64,000 nt of DNA, taken from contig NZ_JACWMY010000007.1 in assembly GCF_014773265.1 (NCBI RefSeq), positions 62,001 through 126,000 on the forward strand, written 5' to 3'. The stretch is from Mucilaginibacter pankratovii (GTDB taxonomy: Bacteria > Bacteroidota > Bacteroidia > Sphingobacteriales > Sphingobacteriaceae). Both the position numbers and the translations under genes were made by a program. The notes beneath the pieces are model-generated. The model made no database searches. It was not told the origin of the DNA and saw only the letters and a program-made list of their open reading frames with translations. Of this stretch, positions 50,526 through 59,339 are shown in pieces. Each line of letters starts with the position of its first letter. Position 1 is the first letter of the stretch.

Positions 50526-51227
50526 TTAAGCCTGTCCATAATAAGAGTCCGGTCCGTGTTTGCGTTCGAAATGTTTCTTCACCAGCGCGTCTTTCAGGCG
50601 CGGCGCATTGGCGTTTATCTGCTCGGTGAGGTAGGCCATATGGGCAACACTCTCCAAAACGGCGCTATTGTAAACGGCTTTATCGGCTGTTTTACCCCAG
50701 GTAAACGGGGCGTGATTGCCTACCAATACCATCTCTACCTCTTCGTAACTTAAGCCCAGCTCTTTAAAATGATCGATGATCTGGAAACCGGTTTGGTATT
50801 CGTAATCGCCTTGTATCATTTCATCACTCATGGGCGGAGCACAGGGGATATCAGTAGTGAGATGGTCAGCATGGGTGGTGCCGAAGATTGGGATGCAACG
50901 CTGCGATTGCGCCCAAGCCGTAGCAAAAGTGGAATGCGTATGTACAATACCGCCAATCTTTGGCCAGTTTTTGTACAAAACCGCATGGGTTTTTGTATCA
51001 GACGATGGGCGGTGGCTGCCTTCAACGGTGTTGCCGTCAAAATCAACGATCACCATCTTCTCGGGCGATAATTCGTCATAAGGCACACCGCTGGGCTTAA
51101 TGGCAAATACGCCAAGTTCCCGGTCGGCAGCGCTTACATTGCCAAAGGTGAACAGCACCAGCCCAAGTTTGGGCAGCTGCATATTGGCGTCGTAAGCCGT
51201 TTGTTTAATATGTTGATACTGGCTCAT
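50526..51227 (-). CDS. araD: L-ribulose-5-phosphate 4-epimerase
   Basis: A 233-residue class II aldolase-like enzyme that converts L-ribulose-5-phosphate to D-xylulose-5-phosphate in the cytoplasm. Motifs: LPKLGLVLFTFGNVSAADRE, the Zn-binding HTHSTFATAWAQ with FGTTHADH, and VLVGNHAPFTWG with the later His. It starts 2 bases after the araB stop, so they are cotranscribed. Length is normal for AraD. Confidence 0.95.
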   Translation of the reverse strand: MSQYQHIKQTAYDANMQLPKLGLVLFTFGNVSAADRELGVFAIKPSGVPYDELSPEKMVIVDFDGNTVEGSHRPSSDTKTHAVLYKNWPKIGGIVHTHSTFATAWAQSQRCIPIFGTTHADHLTTDIPCAPPMSDEMIQGDYEYQTGFQIIDHFKELGLSYEEVEMVLVGNHAPFTWGKTADKAVYNSAVLESVAHMAYLTEQINANAPRLKDALVKKHFERKHGPDSYYGQA

Positions 51228-51229
51228 GC

Positions 51230-52936
51230 TTAAGCGTTTTGAAGTTGCGTATTTGCTTTAAGCGCGGTTTGCTGCGCGATATAGCCGCCCAGGGTTTTGT
51301 ATTGCTGGTAGCGTTTTTCGTACACTTCATTCAAGGCAGCGTTTGGCTCGTAGCTCACGTCGAACCCGCGACCCATGGCTTGCATGGCGGCTTCCACATC
51401 CGGGTAAATGCCGGCAACAACCGCTGCAAACATGGCAGCGCCTAATGCGCAGGTATGTTTAAACTGGTGGATACGGATGGGCATTCCCAAAATATCGGCC
51501 ATCATCTGCATCACAAAAGGCGATTTTTTGGCCACCCCGCCAATGCCGATGATCCCCTTAACCGGGATGCCTTCGCTGATAAAGCGCTCCACAATACTTT
51601 TGGCACCAAAACAGGTTGCCTCTGCCAGCGCGCGGAAAACGCGTGGGGCATCGCTGCCTAAATTCAGCCCGCTGATAACGCCCTTTAATGCCTGGTTGGC
51701 ATCCGGCGTACGGCGGCCATTGAACCAGTCTATTGCCAGTTCGTTACTTTCTTCTATCGGCAACAAAGCCGCCTGCCTGGCTAATTCAGGTATGATCAAT
51801 TCGGAAAGTTCTTCTTTTAAAGCCTCCGCTGTAGCGGCATCTATCAGGGTAGATTGGGCTAACAGGTTATTAACCGGCCAGCTCACCAGGTTTTTAAACC
51901 AGGCATAGGTATCGCCAAAGGCGGATTGCCCGGCCTCTAAACCGGCCATGCCAGGGATAACCGAGCCGTTTACCTGCCCGCAAATGCCCTTAACCAGCTT
52001 ACCATCTATCTCTGCAGATGGCGCCACTAAAATATCGCAGGTAGAAGTGCCCATTACTTTGCTGAGGAAGTAAGGTTCGATCTGCCCGCCAACGGCACCC
52101 ATGTGCGCATCGAAAGCACCTGTACCTACTACCACATCGGTAGAGAGGCCTAAGCGTTCGGCCCATTCCGCGCTTAAGTTGCCTGCTGCAACATCGGCGG
52201 TATAAGTTTCTTTATATAATTTTGAGGTGATACCCGTTAAAAGCGGATCGAGCGAGCTAAAGAACTCATCGGGCGGCAAGCCGCCAAATTCTTCTGCCCA
52301 AAGCGCCTTGTGCCCCGCTGAGCAACGGCCGCGTTTAATATCGGCTACATTTGTGCCGCCGGTTAGCAGGAATGGCACCCAGTCGCAATGCTCTACCCAG
52401 GAGTGCAGGGCGTTAGCAACTTCGCTATCCACCCGTACTACATGTAGCAATTTGGCCCAAAACCATTCCGAAGAATAAATTCCGCCTACATATTTGAGGT
52501 AGTTGGGTTCAAAGTTTTCGGCATGGGCGTTTATTTCTTCAGCTTCTTTAATTCCCGTATGGTCCTTCCACAACACAAACATGGCGTTGGGGTTGGTTTC
52601 AAACTGCGGCGATAGCGCAAGTGGGGTACCCGTTGCATCAACCGCTACAGGGGTAGAGCCGGTGGTGTCTACCGATATGCCTTTGATAGCCTGCGCGATA
52701 GCTTCGCCGCCGGCAAGTTTTATACAATCTTTAATGGTGGTTTCCAGTCCTTCTATATAATCTAAGGGGTGTTGCCTGAACTGGTTTTCTGCCGGCACGC
52801 AATACAAACCATCGCGCCAGCGGGGGTAATTAAACACCGAGGAAGCAATTTCCTGGCCGTTTGCTGCATTAACAATTACTGAGCGTACCGAATCCGACCC
52901 ATAGTCGACCCCGATCACGTATTGATCCTTACTCAT
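51230..52936 (-). CDS. araB: L-ribulokinase
   Basis: The 568-residue FGGY-family kinase phosphorylates L-ribulose with ATP. Motifs: VIGVDYGSDSVRSVIVNA at the N-terminus, ISVDTTGSTPVAVD, the catalytic-Asp region VVGTGAFDAHMGAVGG, and IGIGGVAKKSPFVMQMMADI near the C-terminus. The start is ATG 52936; a further upstream in-frame codon at 52969 overlaps the operator. It is the first enzyme gene after araR, 101 bases downstream, and has a palindrome 18 bases upstream. Confidence 0.95.
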   Translation of the reverse strand: MSKDQYVIGVDYGSDSVRSVIVNAANGQEIASSVFNYPRWRDGLYCVPAENQFRQHPLDYIEGLETTIKDCIKLAGGEAIAQAIKGISVDTTGSTPVAVDATGTPLALSPQFETNPNAMFVLWKDHTGIKEAEEINAHAENFEPNYLKYVGGIYSSEWFWAKLLHVVRVDSEVANALHSWVEHCDWVPFLLTGGTNVADIKRGRCSAGHKALWAEEFGGLPPDEFFSSLDPLLTGITSKLYKETYTADVAAGNLSAEWAERLGLSTDVVVGTGAFDAHMGAVGGQIEPYFLSKVMGTSTCDILVAPSAEIDGKLVKGICGQVNGSVIPGMAGLEAGQSAFGDTYAWFKNLVSWPVNNLLAQSTLIDAATAEALKEELSELIIPELARQAALLPIEESNELAIDWFNGRRTPDANQALKGVISGLNLGSDAPRVFRALAEATCFGAKSIVERFISEGIPVKGIIGIGGVAKKSPFVMQMMADILGMPIRIHQFKHTCALGAAMFAAVVAGIYPDVEAAMQAMGRGFDVSYEPNAALNEVYEKRYQQYKTLGGYIAQQTALKANTQLQNA

Positions 52937-52953
52937 ATTTAGTGTTATAATTG

Positions 52954-52970
52954 AGTGTCGAAATAACACT
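52954..52970. promoter_or_regulatory. Candidate AraR operator upstream of araB
   Basis: AGTGT-CGAAATA-ACACT, perfect 5-base arms around 7 bases. An additional half-site AGTGTTAT lies at 52941-52948. The same pattern occurs twice upstream of galM, and the gene for the matching regulator lies between them. Confidence 0.65.
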
Positions 52971-53037
52971 TATTTTTTTACAAAAAGAAATTTTTACAAA
53001 AAAACATTTAATTTTTTTGTAGAAGGCAGTTAGCCAC

Positions 53038-53745
53038 TTAGTTCTGAAGGGAATCCGGGTTAGGGATGATGTTTATAAACGCCTGAAAATTAGCATAATA
53101 CTTCTGCATATTTAGCTGGTAATAGTATGCGCCGCGTTTAGAACCGGCTTTATCCTTATCATTTAGTTTAATAAGCAAACCGGTGGCTAAAACGCGTTTA
53201 CTGAAGTTGCGTTTGTCAATACTGGTGTTAAAAACGCTCTCGTAAAGGGTTTGCAGCTGGGGTAAAGTGAAGCGGGAGGGGAGCAGTTCGAACAAAATAG
53301 GGTGTAACGCTGCCTTATAGCGGATGCTCTTTTTAGCCAGTTCTACCATGTCCTGGTGATCGAAAATGAGCTTGGGGATACGTTTTAAGGGTACCCATTC
53401 CGCGTGGAAATCGGTGCTTATTTGTTTTTCGTACTTATGTATATCTACCAGCGCGAAGTAACTTACCGATATGGTTCGCTCTATCGGATCGCGGTTTGTT
53501 TCGCCGAAAGAGTACATTTGCTCCAGGTAAACACCCTCTAAACCAGTTAGTTGTTTTAATATGCGGTTAGCCGCTTGGTCCAGGCTTTCGCTGGCCTGCA
53601 CAAAGCCGCCCATCAGGCTCCACTTATCCTTCTCGGGGTTAAAGCTGCGCTTGATCAGCAATAGTTTTAAGGTTTCTCCATCAAAACCAAAAACAATACA
53701 ATCTACCGCTACTAAAAACCTGCTTTGTTTAGAATATTTAGTCAT
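53038..53745 (-). CDS. araR: AraR-type regulator (Nudix-like domain plus winged helix)
   Basis: The 235-residue protein has a Nudix-like domain (about residues 8-145) and a C-terminal winged-helix domain (FNTSIDKRNFSKRVLATGLL). It is a relative of NrtR. The Nudix box is degraded: where NrtR has RELKEETG it has RILKQLTG, so catalysis is most likely lost and the domain is a pure sugar sensor. A Nudix-related AraR is known to control arabinose genes in Bacteroides. It lies just upstream of araB on the same strand and diverges from galM. ATG 53745 is preferred over an upstream Met at 53781. Confidence 0.87.
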   Translation of the reverse strand: MTKYSKQSRFLVAVDCIVFGFDGETLKLLLIKRSFNPEKDKWSLMGGFVQASESLDQAANRILKQLTGLEGVYLEQMYSFGETNRDPIERTISVSYFALVDIHKYEKQISTDFHAEWVPLKRIPKLIFDHQDMVELAKKSIRYKAALHPILFELLPSRFTLPQLQTLYESVFNTSIDKRNFSKRVLATGLLIKLNDKDKAGSKRGAYYYQLNMQKYYANFQAFINIIPNPDSLQN

Positions 53746-53868
53746 GATGGTGCTGGGTGGTTGTATAGTTGTTGCGGGCAAATATAGTTTACGGGAGTTG
53801 ATAAAAAATAATTTATTTATTTAATGTTAAGAAATCCCCCTTTTTTGGCTATAAAGGCATATAACAAT

Positions 53869-53885
53869 AGTGTATAAATCACACT
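53869..53885. promoter_or_regulatory. Candidate AraR operator 1 upstream of galM
   Basis: AGTGT-ATAAATC-ACACT, perfect 5-base arms around 7 bases, in the 367-base divergent region between araR and galM. No other gene is seen in this region. Confidence 0.65.
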
Positions 53886-53905
53886 AATATTTTGAAAATA
53901 TTTTA

Positions 53906-53922
53906 AGTGTTTATTTCACAAT
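53906..53922. promoter_or_regulatory. Candidate AraR operator 2 upstream of galM
   Basis: AGTGT-TTATTTC-ACAAT, one mismatch in the right arm, 37 bases from operator 1. Two sites at this spacing could let a dimer pair cooperate or loop to the araB site about 950 bases away. Confidence 0.5.
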
Positions 53923-54112
53923 TAATAAAATTTAATTTTACCTTCGATTTTAAATACACGCAGAAAATAAGAGAAAAACGGTGAAAACCGCCGGCAACAG
54001 CCCGAAGTTACTTGCAGAAATCGGCATGTATTTACAAAAAAACACCAATTATAACATAAAAAAGGGTTAAAAAGCGCTACGTTTTTAGCCGCAATTTCAG
54101 GAATTATTAGTT

Positions 54113-55288
54113 ATGAGAGCAAAAAATAACACCCTTGTTTTTTTAAGCGGCTGCGCGATATTTTTATTCGCCGCATGCAAAGGCCCGGCCACAGGTACCG
54201 CCGATAGTAAGGATAGCGCTGCCGTTACCGCGGTTGCAGGTACCCTTAACCCAAAGAATTTTGAAGCGGTTATCAACGGCAAAAACACCAAATTGTATAC
54301 ACTTACCAATAAAAGCGGTGCCAGTGTTAGTATCACCAATTATGGTGGCAGGGTGGTTAGCCTGCTGGTGCCCGATAAGGCAGGTAAACTGGTTGATGTA
54401 GTATTAGGCTACGATAGCGTGCAAACCTATCAGAAAAAAGGGGAGCCTTATTTTGGTGCTATCATTGGCCGCTACGGTAACCGCATTGCCAAAGGCAAGT
54501 TTACGGTGGGAGGCAAGGCTTACCAGGCCGATGTGAACGACGGCGTTAATACCCTGCACGGGGGGCTTAAAGGCTTTTTTGGGCAGGTGTTTGATGCCGA
54601 GCAAAGCGGCCAAACACTAAACCTTACCTATACCTCGCCCGATGGCGAAGGCGGTTACCCCGGTAAACTAACCGTTAAGGTTACCTATACCCTTACAGAT
54701 GATAACGCTTTGAAAATAGACTATACCGCCAATACGGATAAGGAAACCATCGTAAACTTAACTAACCACGCTTACTTTAACCTGAACGGCGAGGGCGACA
54801 GCACCATCCTGAATAATACGCTGATGATAGCTGCTGATGGCTTCACCCCGGTAAATACCACGCTGATACCGACCGGTAAAATTCAGCCGGTTAAGGGTAC
54901 ACCGTTCGATTTTACTACGGCAAAAGCTATTGGGAAAGACATCGGCGTTACCGACGAGCAGTTAACGAACGGTAAAGGCTACGATCATAATTTTGTACTG
55001 AACAAAAACGATGGCACTAAACCGGTTGCTATTGCAAGCAGCCCGGCAACAGGCATTACGATGGAGGTTTATACCGTTGAACCTGGTTTGCAGTTTTACA
55101 GTGGTAACTTTTTAACCGGTGCCACGCACGATGGTAAAGGCGGCAAGGCTTACCCGCTGCGCTCGGCATTTTGCCTGGAAACACAGCATTTCCCCGATTC
55201 GCCGAACCAGCCTGCGTTCCCCTCAACCGTGTTGAAACCGGGCCAAACTTACCATACCAGCACCACCTACAAGTTTTTAAACAAATAA
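54113..55288 (+). CDS. galM: Aldose 1-epimerase, lipoprotein
   Basis: A 391-residue enzyme of the galactose mutarotase family, with a lipoprotein signal (FLFAACKG; lipidated Cys near residue 22). Motifs: NYGGRVVSLLVPDKAGKLVD, IGRYGNRIAKGKF, the catalytic His in NLTNHAYFNL and the later KGYDHNFVLN, with a Glu in FCLETQHFPDSPN. It interconverts the alpha and beta forms of sugars in the periplasm so that the importer sees the right form. It diverges from araR under two candidate AraR sites and is followed 22 bases later by an ECF sigma gene. Confidence 0.93.
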   Translation: MRAKNNTLVFLSGCAIFLFAACKGPATGTADSKDSAAVTAVAGTLNPKNFEAVINGKNTKLYTLTNKSGASVSITNYGGRVVSLLVPDKAGKLVDVVLGYDSVQTYQKKGEPYFGAIIGRYGNRIAKGKFTVGGKAYQADVNDGVNTLHGGLKGFFGQVFDAEQSGQTLNLTYTSPDGEGGYPGKLTVKVTYTLTDDNALKIDYTANTDKETIVNLTNHAYFNLNGEGDSTILNNTLMIAADGFTPVNTTLIPTGKIQPVKGTPFDFTTAKAIGKDIGVTDEQLTNGKGYDHNFVLNKNDGTKPVAIASSPATGITMEVYTVEPGLQFYSGNFLTGATHDGKGGKAYPLRSAFCLETQHFPDSPNQPAFPSTVLKPGQTYHTSTTYKFLNK

Positions 55289-55310
55289 TAAACGGCACAG
55301 CCCTACAGCG

Positions 55311-55892
55311 ATGTTGGAAACCGAACTGAAATATCTGCTTAACGATATTGCCGCAAGTAATAGCCGGGCATCTTTTAAAAGGGTGTACCTGTATTATTAC
55401 GATAAGCTTTTTTGGCTGGCAAAATCGTATGTAAAGGCTGATGAGCTTGCAGAGGAGGTTACCAACGATGTTTTTATGAACCTTTGGACCCAGCGAGCAA
55501 GGCTGCCGGAGATCAATAATTTTTCGTACTACTGCTACACCGCTATTAAGAATAAGTCGCTTACTTCGCTCAGCAAAAAGCAGCCCGGGAAAGTTTGCCT
55601 GGATGATATGAAGACGGAAATTGCCGACACGGCGACCACCGACGACAGGCTAAACTGTGCCGACCTGAGCCGGGTGATCAGTAACGCAGTGAATAAACTT
55701 TCCGACCAATGTAAAGTGGTTTTTAAACTGGTGAAGGAAGATGGCTTGAAATACCGCGAAGTAGCCGACCTGCTGGATATCTCGGTAAAAACGGTAGAGT
55801 ACCACATGGGTAACGCCCTGAAACAGGTGGCGCAGGCGATAGCAAGGGCGCAGAAACCGGCTATGGCTATAGTGCAGCGGGCGGAAGTGTAA
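55311..55892 (+). CDS. ECF RNA polymerase sigma factor
   Basis: A 193-residue sigma-70 factor with region 2 (FKRVYLYYYDKLFWLAKSYV, then ELAEEVTNDVFMNLWTQ) and region 4 (LSDQCKVVFKLVKEDGLKYR, then VADLLDISVKTVEYHMGNAL). It belongs to the FecI-like group paired with FecR anti-sigmas in Bacteroidota. It lies 22 bases after galM, so may be cotranscribed with it and thus respond to AraR. The likely partner FecR and the STN-containing SusC are 2.2 kb downstream, separated by a TPR gene. Confidence 0.92.
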   Translation: MLETELKYLLNDIAASNSRASFKRVYLYYYDKLFWLAKSYVKADELAEEVTNDVFMNLWTQRARLPEINNFSYYCYTAIKNKSLTSLSKKQPGKVCLDDMKTEIADTATTDDRLNCADLSRVISNAVNKLSDQCKVVFKLVKEDGLKYREVADLLDISVKTVEYHMGNALKQVAQAIARAQKPAMAIVQRAEV

Positions 55893-55974
55893 TAAATATT
55901 CATTGCTGCGGAGCCGGTGAATTTAATTGGGCTTTTTTTAAGTTTAGTTGTTAGCTTTATACAACATTACTGAT

Positions 55975-57693
55975 ATGAAAAAAGCCCTTTTTGCTTTTGT
56001 AGCGATACCGGTATTTTTTATGCTTGCGGCGACGCCTAAAAATGCTGCATGGCAGTTGCCCGCGCACGATTTAAAAAGCAACGTCGGCCTATGTGGCTCA
56101 AGTTCTTCTACGGCCAGCACTGCCCTAAACGGCAAATTTATTCCAATAATTTCGGGCCAGGCGAAGTACAGTTACCCGATACACACCACATCTGATAGTG
56201 CTCAGCTATATTTTAACCAGGGGTTGGCTTTTTACTACAGCTATCATTTCCCCGAGGCGCAGGCGTCTTTTAAAGAGGCAGCCCGTTTTGATGCCAGTTG
56301 CACTATGGCATATTGGGGCCAGGCGCTTGCTTTAGGGCCTTATTACAATGTTTACAGCTATAAAATGAACAAACAGGTGCCGGGCGTTCTGGCATCCCTG
56401 CAAAGAACAAATACCGGGGCGGTACCCAAAGAGAGTGCCCTTATTAACGCCATGATGCAGCGCTATTCGGCAGATACCACTAATGCCGACCGCAACCAGC
56501 TCGACCTGAATTACGCAGCTGCGATGAAGAAGCTCGTTACAGCTTATCCAGCCGATAACGACGCGAAAGCTTTATATATTGATGCCGTGATGCTTTGCCA
56601 TAAATGGGATTTTTGGAATAATGACGGTACGCCAAAACCATGGACAATGGAGCTGGTGAATTTGGCGCAAGGCATTTTAAAGACAAACCCGCAGCATCCG
56701 GCAGCGCTTCATTATTATATCCATTTAACAGAGGCATCGCGCAATCCGGCCTCTATGTTAAAGTATGCCGACACCTTAAAAGAAATTATGCCGGGCGTTT
56801 CGCACATGGTACATATGGCCACACATGCATACCAGCGTAACGGGTTATTTGCCAAAGGCGTAACGGTTAACCAGGAAGCCAACGAGGTGAACAATAGGGT
56901 GGATGCTGCTGCCCCAAACCTTAATTTAGGCAGGGACAACCTTATCCATGTTTTTGCGGTTCAATCATACTGTGCCATGAACGCAGGTATGTACCAAAAA
57001 GGGCTGCCGGTTTATAACCGTGCACGGGAACGACTGGTAGCGCAAAGGCCGGCCTTTAAAACCGACCCTTATGCGCAGTTTGTTTACATGTTGCCACAGG
57101 TAGCTATGGTGCGGCTGGGTAAATGGCAGGAGGTATTGAGCCAGCCGCGACCCGATACCAATTGGAAGTTTGCCATGGTATTGGATGATTTTGCAAAGGG
57201 CATGGCTTATGTACGCAGTAACGACATAAGTAATGCAAAGCAATGCCTTAACGGCCTGCAGCGTAATCTTGCAGACAAGTTGCTTGCTATCCGGCGGCTG
57301 CCTTTTAACAAACCCGTACAGCCGGGCCTTATTGCCGCGGCAATATTAAACGGAGAAATATTGTATGCCGAAGGTAAACACGCCGCAGCTGTAGCGATGT
57401 TTAACAACGCCGTTGCCGAAGAAGACAGGCTGATCTACCGCGAGCCGCAGGATTGGTTCATCCCTGCGCGCCAGTATTTGGGCCACTACCTGTTAAAAAC
57501 AAACAAGCCCGCCGACGCGGCAAAAGTTTACAAGGCAGATCTGCTGGCGAACCCAGGCAACGGTTGGTCGTTACGGGGGATGTATAATTGCATGGTAGCA
57601 TTAAACAAGACCCGCGAGGCTGCTGCCTATAAAATAAAGTATCAAAGTGCTTTTGCGGAAGCAGATAGCGTGCCGGCAGGATCGGTTTTTTAG
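55975..57693 (+). CDS. Exported tetratricopeptide repeat protein
   Basis: The 572-residue protein begins with a signal peptide (KKALFAFVAIPVFFMLAATP). At least four TPR units follow, the first clear one YFNQGLAFYYSYHFPEAQAS (about residues 75-110), others near 225-290 and 460-540. The HPAALHYYIHLTEAS segment is typical of a conserved Bacteroidota TPR family. It has no lipobox and no enzyme motif, and probably acts as a periplasmic protein-protein scaffold. It lies between the sigma and FecR genes, without a clear functional link. ATG 55975 is chosen as the start of the signal peptide. Confidence 0.75.
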   Translation: MKKALFAFVAIPVFFMLAATPKNAAWQLPAHDLKSNVGLCGSSSSTASTALNGKFIPIISGQAKYSYPIHTTSDSAQLYFNQGLAFYYSYHFPEAQASFKEAARFDASCTMAYWGQALALGPYYNVYSYKMNKQVPGVLASLQRTNTGAVPKESALINAMMQRYSADTTNADRNQLDLNYAAAMKKLVTAYPADNDAKALYIDAVMLCHKWDFWNNDGTPKPWTMELVNLAQGILKTNPQHPAALHYYIHLTEASRNPASMLKYADTLKEIMPGVSHMVHMATHAYQRNGLFAKGVTVNQEANEVNNRVDAAAPNLNLGRDNLIHVFAVQSYCAMNAGMYQKGLPVYNRARERLVAQRPAFKTDPYAQFVYMLPQVAMVRLGKWQEVLSQPRPDTNWKFAMVLDDFAKGMAYVRSNDISNAKQCLNGLQRNLADKLLAIRRLPFNKPVQPGLIAAAILNGEILYAEGKHAAAVAMFNNAVAEEDRLIYREPQDWFIPARQYLGHYLLKTNKPADAAKVYKADLLANPGNGWSLRGMYNCMVALNKTREAAAYKIKYQSAFAEADSVPAGSVF

Positions 57694-57779
57694 TGGGATA
57701 ATGTCCTCGCGGTAAGTTTACTCGCCCCAGCCCCTGTTTACTTCGCAAAGTGGGCAGATCTTTTTTTCAACAGCGCTCG

Positions 57780-57906
57780 TCCGGGCGTCCACGCCCGGAT
57801 GCGAAAATTGTAAGCGTCCACGCTTACATACATCAGCGATCTTGCAAAGCGACCTCGTAAGCGTGGACGCTTACAGATTTATATGTTCAGGCGTAGACGC
57901 CTGAAC
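57780..57906. repeat. Cluster of four palindromes with the GCGTGGACGC core
   Basis: Units 57780-57799 (arms TCCGGGCGT/ACGCCCGGA), 57810-57827 (GTAAGCGTCCACGCTTAC), 57857-57874 (GTAAGCGTGGACGCTTAC) and 57885-57906 (arms GTTCAGGCGT/ACGCCTGAAC). All keep the core seen at 10106-10238 while the outer arms change together. The second and third are the same sequence on opposite strands except for the centre. The 405-base interval 57694-58098 otherwise holds the homopolymer tract at 58014 and no gene. Confidence 0.8.
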
Positions 57907-58013
57907 AGGCGGTTCCAAAATTTTCTTTTTTTCTCTTCACCCTCTTTGCGGAGCAGAGAGGGTCGAACAGCGGAGCGCATTCGGGGTGAGTAAAATAGCC
58001 CAGCAGAAATTAT

Positions 58014-58035
58014 CCCCCCCCCCCCCAAAAAAAAA
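58014..58035. repeat. C13-A9 homopolymer tract upstream of fecR
   Basis: Thirteen C followed by nine A, 63 bases before the fecR-like ATG. Tracts of this length slip during replication and are also error-prone in sequencing. Its position in the promoter/leader region could vary expression. Confidence 0.75.
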
Positions 58036-58098
58036 TATTTTCAATCCCCACTGGGGTGTTTCCTTTTTTCATGGTCTTTAGGTGTAGAGGCGTGAATA

Positions 58099-59184
58099 AT
58101 GATCAATAACATCTGGATACTTATTGGGAAAAAGCTAAATGGCGAAGCATCTGCAGAAGAACTGCAGGAGCTTGAAGAATTGCTGCAACAGGGCGGGGCA
58201 GACCAGTATCCGCTGGATATGCTGGAGCAGGTATGGAAAAACGAGCATCAAACCAAAACCAACGATAAGCTGGAAGCCAAATGGCTTGCATTTGAAAACC
58301 AGCTGGATATTGCAGAACAAAACGAAGCGGAGGAAACTGCCGCTGTACAGCAGGTGGCCTCCAAACAAAAAAGAGTAAGGATCATTCGCTTCATTTCAAT
58401 CGGGATAGCTGCTTGTTTGGTTATCGGCTTTTTTTGGATAAGGGGCGACAGGGCCATCGGCACCGGTAAAGCCAACGAGATAAACGCGCCGAAATACGGC
58501 ATCAGCAAAGTACAGCTGCCCGATGGTACCAAAGTTTGGCTAAACGGCAGCAGCAAGCTGGCCTACGGGGCCGATTATGGCGGCGAGTTTAGGAAGGTAT
58601 CCTTAAGCGGCGAGGCCTTTTTTGATGTGGTGAAGGATGCCAAACGCCCCTTCATTGTAACCACACCAACCATCAGTATAAAAGTATTGGGTACCGCGTT
58701 CAACGTAAGGGCCTATAACAACGATAAAACCTCCGAAGCATCATTGGTGCGCGGGCGCATCGAACTTACCGTGTTAAAAAACCCGGAAAAGAAGATCATT
58801 CTTAAGGCATCCGAAAAGCTAACCGTTATTAATAATGAGCAGCCGGCAGGGAAAGGAGCCATAAGCAGCCAATCGGGTAGTATTACCCAGGAAGAACCGC
58901 TGATTGCCTTAAGCCGCATACACCAGGCCCGGCTGGATACTCTTCCATCAGAGGCACTGTGGATAGAGAACAAACTTGCTTTTGACGCCGAAGACTTCGA
59001 ACGCATTGCCACAAAAATGGAGCGCAGGTACAACGTGCGTATCGAGTTTAAAACTGAGGCATTGAAAAAACTGCGCTTTACCGGCAAATTCCAAAAAGAA
59101 ACCATTATTGAGGCGCTGAAAGCCTTACAGGGAACAACCTATTTCCATTATAAAACCAACAATCAACACATCCTGATCTATTAA
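58099..59184 (+). CDS. FecR-type anti-sigma factor
   Basis: A 361-residue single-pass protein: an N-terminal cytoplasmic anti-sigma part (about residues 1-90), a membrane helix (FISIGIAACLVIGFFWI, about 96-112), a periplasmic FecR domain (PDGTKVWLNGSSKLAY, then VSLSGEAFFDVVKDAKRPF and VLGTAFNVRAYN) and a C-terminal DUF4974-like STN-related domain. It holds its sigma factor until the outer-membrane receptor binds ligand. The SusC with an STN domain follows at once; the sigma gene is upstream beyond the TPR gene. Confidence 0.9.
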   Translation: MINNIWILIGKKLNGEASAEELQELEELLQQGGADQYPLDMLEQVWKNEHQTKTNDKLEAKWLAFENQLDIAEQNEAEETAAVQQVASKQKRVRIIRFISIGIAACLVIGFFWIRGDRAIGTGKANEINAPKYGISKVQLPDGTKVWLNGSSKLAYGADYGGEFRKVSLSGEAFFDVVKDAKRPFIVTTPTISIKVLGTAFNVRAYNNDKTSEASLVRGRIELTVLKNPEKKIILKASEKLTVINNEQPAGKGAISSQSGSITQEEPLIALSRIHQARLDTLPSEALWIENKLAFDAEDFERIATKMERRYNVRIEFKTEALKKLRFTGKFQKETIIEALKALQGTTYFHYKTNNQHILIY

Positions 59185-59339
59185 CCCAAAAAACCAATCA
59201 GCAGCCTATGAAAAAATAACTATGCAACCTGTAGTAAAAAAAGAAACGGGGAAATGTTGACGCATCCCCCCGTGTAATAGTACTACTTAACTACCAGCCC
59301 TTTAAAAACCAATTAGTTAAATAACCTTAATGCTAAATT

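Noticed and set aside
57780..57906. Short palindromes considered as a CRISPR array or tRNA remnant
   Set aside because: Units differ in length and arms, spacing is irregular, and no cloverleaf or cas gene is present.
59222..59260. Twelve-codon frame in the leader of the SusC gene as a regulatory upstream peptide
   Set aside because: No ribosome site, no informative codon pattern, and such short frames are expected by chance.
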